From the NCBI GenBank assembly GCA_964579735.1, contig CAZOHH010000075.1, forward strand, positions 1-11,617: DNA of 11,617 nucleotides, in the 5' to 3' direction. The notes below the pieces were generated by a model. It saw only the letters and a program-made list of their open reading frames with translations, had not been told where the DNA came from and searched no databases. Positions within the stretch are counted from its first letter, which is position 1, and every line of letters starts with the position of its first letter. Position numbers and translations under genes: made by a program. The DNA is from CAILLO01 sp964579735 (GTDB lineage Bacteria > Bacillota > Clostridia > Saccharofermentanales > UBA5734). This document shows, piece after piece, positions 1 to 5,631 of this stretch.

Positions 1-371
1 TGACCGCCGGTGCCATCACCGACATCAAGATCACCGTCACGGCGCAGGACTGGGACGTCAAGAAGACCTATACCGTCCACGTGACGCGCGGTCCGGACCC
101 CGCCTCTCTGGTCACTCCGACCCTGGAAGCGACCCCGTCGCCAACACCTGAACCCACCCCGATTCCCACGCAGACCCCCTATCCCACGCAGACGCCGTAT
201 CCGACGCAGACCCCGTATCCTACACCTGGCGCAGGGGACGGATCTTCCCCGACCGTCGAACAGCTGAAGTGGGTCGTCGTCGCCTTCGGCAGCGTAGCCA
301 TCCTCGAGCTCCTCGTGATCCTCCTGCTTCTCCGTACGGGCCGTCGAATCCGCATCAAGCGGGTCCGGTAG
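1..371 (+). CDS. C-terminal end of a membrane-anchored surface protein with a cadherin-like domain (partial)
   Basis: The start lies before the window; the reading frame begins at base 3 and ends with TAG at 369-371, giving about 122 visible residues. The first ~30 residues (ITVTAQDWDVKKTYTVHVTR) match the closing strands of the bacterial cadherin-like beta-sandwich domain, whose last strand typically reads YTVxVTR. A Pro/Thr-rich stalk follows, containing three 18-bp tandem units encoding QTPYPT. One C-terminal transmembrane helix comes next (WVVVAFGSVAILELLVILLL) and then an Arg/Lys-rich cytoplasmic tail (RTGRRIRIKRVR). This fits an extracellular protein held by a C-terminal membrane anchor, with no LPXTG sorting motif. 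The LCP gene starts 11 bp downstream, so the two are probably co-transcribed. The function of the missing ectodomain cannot be judged. Confidence 0.8.
   Translation, partial: TAGAITDIKITVTAQDWDVKKTYTVHVTRGPDPASLVTPTLEATPSPTPEPTPIPTQTPYPTQTPYPTQTPYPTPGAGDGSSPTVEQLKWVVVAFGSVAILELLVILLLLRTGRRIRIKRVR
171..224 (+). repeat. Three 18-bp tandem repeats encoding QTPYPT
   Basis: Three consecutive 18-bp units start at 171, 189 and 207. They differ only at synonymous or near-synonymous positions (for example CCC/CCG and ACG/ACA). They encode the extended Pro/Thr stalk between the cadherin-like domain and the transmembrane helix. The unit is a multiple of three, so loss or gain of copies would change stalk length without breaking the frame. 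Confidence 0.85.
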
Positions 372-382
372 GCGCCCCGCGG

Positions 383-1495
383 ATGAAGAGGAACCAATCG
401 ATTCCCACTCCGGATCCCCTGTTGAAGCGCCCGAAAGCCCGCCGAGCATGGCGTACGCCGTTGCGCGTCACCGGCATCCTGCTTCTCGTCCTCGGCCTCG
501 CGACCGGTTCAGCGTACGGTCTATTTCGTATCATGACCCGCGGCATCCTCGTGGTACCCCTCGAAGTGCAACCCACGGTCACCATCGAGGCCGGGTCCCT
601 GGACGATGTCCCGCTGCCCGATGAGATCACGCCGGACCCGACGCCTACCGACCCGCCGGGCGGACCCCTTCCGACCCCGATCGACGGCATCACGGCCGCC
701 TGGGACTTGAAGCGGCTGCGCGCGCATTACACCGTGCCCATCGAGTATCGCGCGCAGAAGGACCCGATGGTGGAGAACCTCCTGGTCCTCGGATCCGACC
801 GCAAGAGGTCGGACACGCTCGGCAACACGGACGCGATCCTGATCGTCAGCATCGACAGGCGACATGGCCTGTTGAAGATGACCTCGGTACTGCGCGACAT
901 CCGGCTCGCCATCCCGGGGCGGACCCTGGAGAACAAGATCAACGTCGCTTACGCCCTAGGGGGGCCCGGTCTAGTGATCAACACGCTGAACGACCATCTC
1001 GATCTCGATATCCAGCGATATGTCCTCGTCGACATCCCCAGTTCCTCCCGCTTCATCGACCTCTGCGGGGGAGTCCGCATCCCGATCGACGCATCGGAGC
1101 GCGATGCCATGGGCCTTTCGAAAACCGGCCTGATCCGCTTGAGCGGAAAGCAGGCCCTGGCCTATGCGGGACTGAGGGAGTTCGATTCCGACACGGCGCG
1201 GACCGGACGCCAGCGGGAGGTCGTAGCGGCGTTGCTCGACTCCTTCCGAACCGCAGGCGCTGCAAAGCAGCTCAAGCTCGTTCAGTCGGCGGTGTCGCTC
1301 CTCGAAACCAACTTCAATCAGGATGAGATCCTGAGTCGGATCGCTTTGTCTCTGCCCTCGATCTCTGGAACCGAGGACTTCGTCGTGCCGCGGGAAGGTG
1401 AATTCGTTCATGTGGACGGCGGTCTCGCCGGCGACTGGTTGACGGTGGACTGGGAGCAGGCGACAAAATCTCTGGCTGAATTCCTATCGACATGA
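383..1495 (+). CDS. LytR-CpsA-Psr (LCP) family glycopolymer transferase
   Basis: LCP proteins move undecaprenyl-linked anionic polymers or capsule onto peptidoglycan on the outer face of the membrane. The ATG at 383 gives 370 residues: a basic cytoplasmic N-terminus (RPKARRAWR), one transmembrane helix at about 28-49, a Pro-rich stretch, and an LCP core at about 131-310. Recognisable blocks are NLLVLGSD (132-139), GNTDAILIVSID (147-158), SVLRD (168-172), KINVAYALGGPG (185-196), and DSDTARTGRQREVV ending near 281. The usual YxRxR block reads YAGLRE (261-266), so its first Arg is Gly. The frame stays open upstream to 269, but that stretch overlaps the preceding gene. ATG 383 lies 11 bp after that gene's stop with no strong SD, which suggests translational coupling. 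Without a neighbouring marker the polymer is unknown. LCP paralogues are common, so no gene symbol is given. Confidence 0.9.
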   Translation: MKRNQSIPTPDPLLKRPKARRAWRTPLRVTGILLLVLGLATGSAYGLFRIMTRGILVVPLEVQPTVTIEAGSLDDVPLPDEITPDPTPTDPPGGPLPTPIDGITAAWDLKRLRAHYTVPIEYRAQKDPMVENLLVLGSDRKRSDTLGNTDAILIVSIDRRHGLLKMTSVLRDIRLAIPGRTLENKINVAYALGGPGLVINTLNDHLDLDIQRYVLVDIPSSSRFIDLCGGVRIPIDASERDAMGLSKTGLIRLSGKQALAYAGLREFDSDTARTGRQREVVAALLDSFRTAGAAKQLKLVQSAVSLLETNFNQDEILSRIALSLPSISGTEDFVVPREGEFVHVDGGLAGDWLTVDWEQATKSLAEFLST

Positions 1496-1497
1496 AG

Positions 1498-1521
1498 AAG
1501 GGCTCCCATGTGGGAGCCCTT
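1498..1521. terminator. Perfect 11-bp hairpin between convergent genes
   Basis: AAGGGCTCCCA and TGGGAGCCCTT form a perfect 11-bp stem with a 2-nt centre (in practice a 4-nt loop). It starts 2 bp after the LCP stop and lies 34 bp from the stop of the convergent lipoprotein gene. The U-tract is poor on both sides, so termination is likely but may be leaky. Placement between two converging genes supports a shared terminator. Confidence 0.65.
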
Positions 1522-1554
1522 CCGTATCCGTTGATGTTTGGGAGGGCCGCTCGG

Positions 1555-2139
1555 TCAACCGAGCGCGGTCACGTCCGAAACGAGCTTGTCATATAGGCCC
1601 TTCGCGGCGTCGAAGGAGGCCTGGTAAGCAGCCTGGTAGGTTTCCATCGTGCCCGCTGGCGTCGACATATGGGCCTTCATGGCCTTGACGGCGACGAGGA
1701 GAGCTTCAGCTTCGGTCACGACGGCCTTCATCGAATCGGGGACCGCGGTGCCTTTCCACTCCGTGACCTTGGCGTCGAGCGCATCCATTGCGGTCTGGAA
1801 CTGGGCGATCTTGGCTTTCGACGCATCGGTGGCGACGAAGGCCGTGGCGGCTGCCAATCCGTCGTTCCCAGCGGACTCGGCGTCATACCAGGCGCTGCCG
1901 ACCGACTTGCAGAAGTCGAGGGAGAGGTTCAGGGCGGAGAGGATCGCGGCTTCGGAAATCGTGACGTCGGCGAGGAACAGAGCGCCGATGTCGGGGGTCG
2001 GAGTCGCTTCGACGGTGGCGCCGGCGGTCGGCGTAACAGCGCCCGTCGGTGTCGTCGTCGGCTTCGGGACGCAGGCGGCCATCAGTAATACCGTGACCAG
2101 AAGCAGCGACGTTACGAGGGTGCGGGTGATCCGATTCAT
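1555..2139 (-). CDS. Small secreted lipoprotein of unknown function
   Basis: The ATG at 2139 is fixed by a strong SD (AAGGAGG, complement of 2146-2152) six bases upstream; the frame remains open to 2205 but lacks this support. The product has 194 residues. A lipoprotein signal peptide (MNRITRTLVTSLLLVTVLLMAAC) ends at a lipobox-like MAAC with Cys23. A Thr/Pro-rich linker follows (PKPTTTPTGAVTPTAG...TPTPD, about 25-52). The mature part is an Ala-rich helical domain (for example AEALLVAVKAMKAHM), probably a small helical bundle with a single internal Cys near FCKSVGSAW. I do not recognise the family. It is the last gene of the minus-strand run and ends at a hairpin; 66 bp separate it from the zinc-ribbon gene, enough for its own promoter. 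It would be anchored to the outer leaflet of the membrane. Confidence 0.85.
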   Translation of the reverse strand: MNRITRTLVTSLLLVTVLLMAACVPKPTTTPTGAVTPTAGATVEATPTPDIGALFLADVTISEAAILSALNLSLDFCKSVGSAWYDAESAGNDGLAAATAFVATDASKAKIAQFQTAMDALDAKVTEWKGTAVPDSMKAVVTEAEALLVAVKAMKAHMSTPAGTMETYQAAYQASFDAAKGLYDKLVSDVTALG

Positions 2140-2195
2140 CAGAAACCTCCTTGTTTGCATGGAGTTGCACAGTGGAATTGAGGGATAACGTACAG

Positions 2196-2210
2196 TGTAA
2201 CACAATTACA
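2196..2210. promoter_or_regulatory. Candidate operator: TGTAA-N5-TTACA inverted repeat
   Basis: A perfect 5+5 inverted repeat, TGTAA CACAA TTACA, sits upstream of the lipoprotein gene and overlaps the stop codon of the zinc-ribbon gene (TAA at 2206-2208). The centre-to-ATG distance is about 64 bp. It has the symmetry of a dimeric regulator site. No convincing -35/-10 pair was found with it, and no regulator gene is in the window. Confidence 0.25.
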
Positions 2211-2925
2211 TGTGAAGGCGTCTACGAATTTCCTCAAGAAGATGCGGACTGCGTTCGATGATCAGCAGCGCGGAGGTCATGGCGAGGCAGGAGACAAGGA
2301 CGATCCAGGACCAGGAAAGGTGCAACGGCGTACCTACGAAGAAGGATACGGTGGTCTCGACGCCGAGGATGGCGAGTCCCGTGATCGTGAACAGCAGGGC
2401 CGCGGTATGGATGCCGGAGAACCGGTAGGCGCGAAGCACGGCGACTGGAACGAGAACGGCGGCGGAAAGGATGCAGACGATGGGCAGCGCCAGGTTCAGG
2501 TACCAATGCAGCCCCGCGGCGAAACCCTTGTTGTCGAAGGCGGCGATGAGGAAGAGATATGCGAGGACGGCGACCGCATCGATTCCGATCGCAACGAGGG
2601 GCAGGGGGTTGGGGAGGAGCAAGGGGACGGCGACCAGAACCCAGAAGAGGATGATGGCGCCGATGGGGTAGACGGCCCAGAGGTACCCTGACGGGAAGAC
2701 GAGGTTGGTCGCGGCGCAGACGGCGATGGGAAGCAGGAGCAACCAGGCCAGCAGCCGTGCGATGAAGGGCCGATTCGTGGCGGGCGGGGGCTGCACCGCC
2801 GACGGGTAGGGCGGTGGCGCGGACTCGTCGACCGGCTGGACCGGGTTGACTACGAACGTAGCGCAAAGGGCGCACCGGGAAGCCGTCGGATGGAGTTCGA
2901 CCCCGCAATTCACACAATAGGACAT
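2206..2925 (-). CDS. Zinc-ribbon membrane protein, DUF6320-like
   Basis: The chosen ATG at 2925 has an SD (GAGGTG) six bases upstream; an in-frame ATG at 2949 has no such support. The product has 239 residues. The N-terminus is a zinc ribbon with Cys4, Cys7, Cys18 and Cys21 (MSYCVNC ... RCALC). A Pro-rich linker and six predicted transmembrane helices follow (e.g. RLLAWLLLLPIAVCAATNLV, WAVYPIGAIILFWVLVAV, WIVLVSCLAMTSALLII). It ends in a short basic tail (EEIRRRLHM). This architecture matches the DUF6320 type of protein. From memory, that type is often encoded next to alcohol-acetyltransferase-like genes, as here, where the acetyltransferase ends 46 bp upstream. Its molecular role is unknown. 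The pairing suggests the two act together at the membrane. DUF assignment is from recall and should be treated as provisional. Confidence 0.8.
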   Translation of the reverse strand: MSYCVNCGVELHPTASRCALCATFVVNPVQPVDESAPPPYPSAVQPPPATNRPFIARLLAWLLLLPIAVCAATNLVFPSGYLWAVYPIGAIILFWVLVAVPLLLPNPLPLVAIGIDAVAVLAYLFLIAAFDNKGFAAGLHWYLNLALPIVCILSAAVLVPVAVLRAYRFSGIHTAALLFTITGLAILGVETTVSFFVGTPLHLSWSWIVLVSCLAMTSALLIIERSPHLLEEIRRRLHM

Positions 2926-2971
2926 TCTCTTCACCTCTTTCCGCGCCATGGGCCAGTTCGGCCGAGAGACG

Positions 2972-4423
2972 CTAGCGGTTGCTTTCGATGCGGACGGGGA
3001 TGCCGTCCCGGACGAGTTTCGTGAAGAAGCCGCGCTCGACGTCGGTCTCCTTGCAGGTGCGGGAGAAGGTGACGGCCAGTTTTCCCCCGTAGGAGACGGC
3101 GGCAGCGCTGGTGCGGTTGAGGAATGCGGGGCCGAGGGCCATCTCGAACCGCTCGACGGCGGATGCGAGCTCGGGGGGGAGTTCCACGGCGCCGAGGTTG
3201 GTCAGGGTACCCGAGGAGGTCGGCTCGCCGACCCTCCGGAAGATCTCCGCGATGGCAAGGTTCTTGATGAAGAGGGGTGCGATGCGCAGGAAGAGATTCC
3301 GCTCGGGGCGGACGTTCTGTCCGAACTGTGCGGCGAGGGCGCGCGGGTCGAGTCCCAGGCGCATCGTATGGTGGATGATATGGAGGATCTCCTGGAAGGA
3401 GTAATCGCCCTGCGCGGGGTCGACGCCGATGTTGATGAAGTAGGAGAAGTTCCGGACGGTGCGGGAGGAGAAGAACTTGCGGAGATTGAGCGGGACCTGG
3501 ATGCGCACGGGAAGGGGTTGTCTGGCCCGGTGCCCGCGGCCCGCGATCTCGTCCCTCTGGAGGTCGCACAGAACCTCCATGTAGACTGCGGTAAGGTATT
3601 CGGTGATGGATACCTTCAGTTCGCGAGAGACCTCGAGGAGGCGGTCGACGGGAAGGATGCCCGTGATGATGTCGAGCGTATGGATCGGCTCGGGCGTGGA
3701 TGCGACATGGTAGGCAGCGGGTTCCCTGCGTCCCGTCGTCGGGCGCACGGAGGCGTAACGGGTGAAGGCGTCCTCATACTCCTCCGGGTGTGGGAGTTCG
3801 TGTGGGTCCAGGATGCCATCTCGATAGATCTCCCGAGGAATCGAACCCGGCGACGCGGATTCCCGTTGGATCAGGTACTCGGCGAGGAGGGTCTTCAGGA
3901 AGACGAGCGCACCGCTGCCGTCTCCCAGCGCATGGAAGAATTCGACCGAGACGCGGCGGTCATAGAAGTAGACGCGGAAGAGGAATCCATTGTTTTCATG
4001 CCAGCGCATGCGCACGCAGGGGTTGGTCACGTCGGGCAGGACTTCGGGACGGTTGGGGTTGTGCGCGAAGTAGTACCAGAATACGCCGCGGTGCATCCGC
4101 ACGGCGAAAGCGGGAAAGCGTGGAAGGACAACGTCGAGTGCGGACTGGAGGAGAGAAGGGTCGACGGTTTCCTTTAAAAGCGCGGAGAGACGGAAGAAAC
4201 TGGCACGAGCACCGGTGCTGATCGCGGGATACAGTTTCGCGGCGTTGTCCAGGCGAAACCAGCGAGGTGTCGTGGATTCGGGAATCGGAGAAGGCTTCGG
4301 CAAGGGCTGCACCTCCTCGATTTCTGGAACGCTTGCAGAAGCCTGACGGCGTTCCGGGTACGACTCCATCATAGCACGAACGATGTGGACTTGCCCCGAC
4401 CCCGTCCGGCTGATACATTGGAC
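2972..4423 (-). CDS. Alcohol-acetyltransferase / condensation-like domain, probable C-terminal part of a fused protein (5' end at scaffold gap)
   Basis: From about nt 4265 to 2972 the product reads as a chloramphenicol-acetyltransferase-fold acyltransferase of the alcohol acetyltransferase/condensation type. It begins RWFRLDNAAKLYPAI, continues with LPRFPAFAVRMHRGVFWYYF, and carries the catalytic HxxxDG motif as HALGDG (His codon 3932-3934, Asp 3920-3922). These enzymes join an acyl-CoA or acyl-carrier donor to an alcohol or amine; the substrate here is unknown. The frame is open upstream through a Pro-rich linker and a strand-rich tail (VQCISRTGSGQVHIVRA) to the gap edge. That tail looks like the end of a LOTUS domain, so this is probably the C-terminal half of the NYN protein. 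If it is separate, the start would be one of the tandem ATGs at 4372/4369, which lack an SD. The zinc-ribbon gene follows. Confidence 0.8.
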   Translation of the reverse strand, partial: VQCISRTGSGQVHIVRAMMESYPERRQASASVPEIEEVQPLPKPSPIPESTTPRWFRLDNAAKLYPAISTGARASFFRLSALLKETVDPSLLQSALDVVLPRFPAFAVRMHRGVFWYYFAHNPNRPEVLPDVTNPCVRMRWHENNGFLFRVYFYDRRVSVEFFHALGDGSGALVFLKTLLAEYLIQRESASPGSIPREIYRDGILDPHELPHPEEYEDAFTRYASVRPTTGRREPAAYHVASTPEPIHTLDIITGILPVDRLLEVSRELKVSITEYLTAVYMEVLCDLQRDEIAGRGHRARQPLPVRIQVPLNLRKFFSSRTVRNFSYFINIGVDPAQGDYSFQEILHIIHHTMRLGLDPRALAAQFGQNVRPERNLFLRIAPLFIKNLAIAEIFRRVGEPTSSGTLTNLGAVELPPELASAVERFEMALGPAFLNRTSAAAVSYGGKLAVTFSRTCKETDVERGFFTKLVRDGIPVRIESNR

Positions 4424-4523
4424 NNNNNNNNNNNNNNNNNNNNNNNNNNNNNNNNNNNNNNNNNNNNNNNNNNNNNNNNNNNNNNNNNNNNNNNNNNNNN
4501 NNNNNNNNNNNNNNNNNNNNNNN
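4424..4523. other. Assembly gap of 100 N
   Basis: Exactly 100 unspecified bases, a conventional placeholder length, fall inside the LOTUS/OST-HTH region. The true length is unknown. The left and right flanks encode what look like adjacent pieces of one domain (AALG followed by a CGN Arg codon before the gap; VQCISRTGSGQVHIV after it). The real missing sequence may therefore be only a few codons. Confidence 0.95.
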
Positions 4524-5377
4524 CGGCCCAGAGCGGCGACCAGAAGCGCGAGTTTGCCGAACCCGTAGTTGCGCGGGTCGAAGTCCGGACGGCTCTTCGC
4601 GATCAATGTCCCTATATCACCCAGGAAAGCCCACCCGTTATCGTCGGATATCGCGTTGACCGCGGTCGAGACCAGTTGGACGATGTCGCGACGAACCCGG
4701 TCATCCGCCAGCGCAGGCGAATTCGTGGAGGGCTGTGAGGAGGATGCAGGGACGGAGGCGACGGGCGCCGGCGCAACGGGGACCGAGGCGGCGGGAGGGA
4801 CCACGGGAGCGACGGGCGCCTTTCCAATGGGAAGTCGAACCACGGGACCCCGGCCGCGGCCGCGCGGCTTGGCCGTCTGCGGACCCGAGGCGGTTGCAGG
4901 GGTGGCGACGGGAGCCGACTCCACGATGCGCGACGAAGGGCTGATGACCTCGAGATAGATGAATTTCTCGCAGGCCGCGATGAAGGCGCTGGGCGTCTTC
5001 TTCTCGCCGATGCCGATGACCTTCATTCCCGACTCGCGAAGTCGTATGGCAAGACGCGTGAAGTCGCTGTCGCTTGAAACGAGGCAGAAACCGTCGACAT
5101 TCTTCGAGTAGAGCAGATCCATGGCGTCGATGATCATGGCCGAGTCGGTGGAATTCTTTCCGGATGTGTATCCATACTGCTGGACCGGGGTGATCGCGTT
5201 GTCGAGCAGGACGTTCTTCCAGCCACCGAGCTGGGGTTTGGTCCAGTCGCCGTAGATGCGCTTGTTCGTGGGGATGCCGTACCGGGCGATCTCCTCCAGC
5301 ATGGGCTTCACATGGGCGTGGCTGACGTTGTCCGCGTCGATGAGGACGGCGAATCGCAGTTCACGGTCGTTCTGCAT
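4524..5377 (-). CDS. NYN-domain ribonuclease with C-terminal LOTUS/OST-HTH domain (3' end at scaffold gap)
   Basis: The ATG at 5377 follows an SD (AAGGAAGG) about six bases upstream; the frame is open to 5479 without support. Residues 8-147 form a NYN (PIN-like, metal-dependent RNase) domain. Its acidic set is visible in LIDADN (12-17), GDW (43-45), TDSAMIIDAMD (77-87) and SSDSDF (101-106). A long Ala/Pro/Val-rich disordered linker with an RGRGRG patch follows (about 150-224). A LOTUS/OST-HTH domain then starts near 225, with the signature WAFLGDIGTLI and FDPRNYGFGKL, and is cut by the gap at residue 285. NYN-LOTUS proteins are thought to act on RNA. The open frame after the gap appears to carry the end of this domain straight into an acyltransferase domain, so the complete protein may be about 770-800 residues. 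Confidence 0.88.
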
Positions 5378-5432
5378 GGGAACCTTCCTTTCGTGGCGCC
5401 GCGCCCCATTCAGGCTCGGCGACCCTCCTCCT

Positions 5433-5462
5433 ACTATACCTCGCGAGGGAGCGAAATGGTAG
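5433..5462 (-). promoter_or_regulatory. Weak candidate promoter for the NYN gene
   Basis: On the minus strand a TATAGT box (complement of 5433-5438) lies about 56 bases before the NYN ATG. No good -35 is found at 16-18 bp; the best at 17-18 bp are TACCAT and CTACCA. It would drive the three- or four-gene minus-strand run. Position is reasonable but the match is poor. Confidence 0.3.
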
Positions 5463-5489
5463 AATCGCGGATTCTCCAATGATCATCGA

Positions 5490-5519
5490 TTGACAAACAC
5501 CTCCGATTCCTGCTACCTT
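5490..5519 (+). promoter_or_regulatory. Sigma-A type promoter for the riboswitch-led transcript
   Basis: A perfect -35 TTGACA at 5490-5495 is followed, after 18 bp, by TACCTT at 5514-5519 preceded by TGC, an extended -10 element. The predicted start of transcription near 5526 lies just before the riboswitch aptamer, which supports the assignment. Confidence 0.6.
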
Positions 5520-5530
5520 GACGTTGGGAA

Positions 5531-5623
5531 CCTATTTCGCAACGGCAAACCCGGCGAAAGCCGGCGGCGCAGAACTAAAGGGCCTACGGCTTTTGAGCCA
5601 TGGCAGCCAGCTACCGAAAGAGG
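5531..5623 (+). ncRNA. c-di-GMP-I (GEMM class) riboswitch
   Basis: The leader carries the conserved GEMM-I aptamer blocks in order. They are ACGGCAAACC (5542-5551), a CCGGC-GAAA-GCCGG hairpin with its GNRA tetraloop (5551-5564), GGCGCAGAAC matching the GGACGCAAAGC consensus (5566-5575), GGGCCTA (5580-5586), a short GGC/GCC stem, the tetraloop-receptor side ATGGCAGCC (5600-5608), and the closing strand CTACCGAAA (5611-5619). It lies between a TTGACA promoter and the ATG at 5632. CCTATTTCG (5531-5539) can pair with CGAAAGAGG (5615-5623) at 8 of 9 positions. The second segment includes part of the SD (GAGGTGG, 5620-5626), which points to control of translation; no intrinsic terminator is seen. 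A related GEMM-I variant senses cyclic AMP-GMP, and I cannot distinguish ligands here. Confidence 0.85.
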
Positions 5624-5631
5624 TGGAATCG

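Noticed and set aside
269..382. Upstream extension of the LCP gene to ATG 269
   Set aside because: It would overlap the preceding surface-protein gene by about 100 bases and adds an Arg/Pro-rich stretch before the normal cytoplasmic tail. ATG 383 fits the family architecture.
2948..4177. A 409-codon open frame on the plus strand
   Set aside because: It lies antisense to the well-recognised acetyltransferase domain, encodes a strongly acidic, low-complexity product and matches no family. It is a shadow of GC-rich coding on the other strand.
5439..5448. CCTCGCGAGG palindrome upstream of the NYN gene as an operator
   Set aside because: Ten-base GC-rich palindromes are expected by chance in this composition, and there is no second copy or other support.
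5518..5631. Upstream extension of the fibronectin-III-like gene to ATG 5518
   Set aside because: This ATG sits inside the -10 box and the stretch is the riboswitch. ATG 5632 has an SD and begins a proper signal/anchor sequence.
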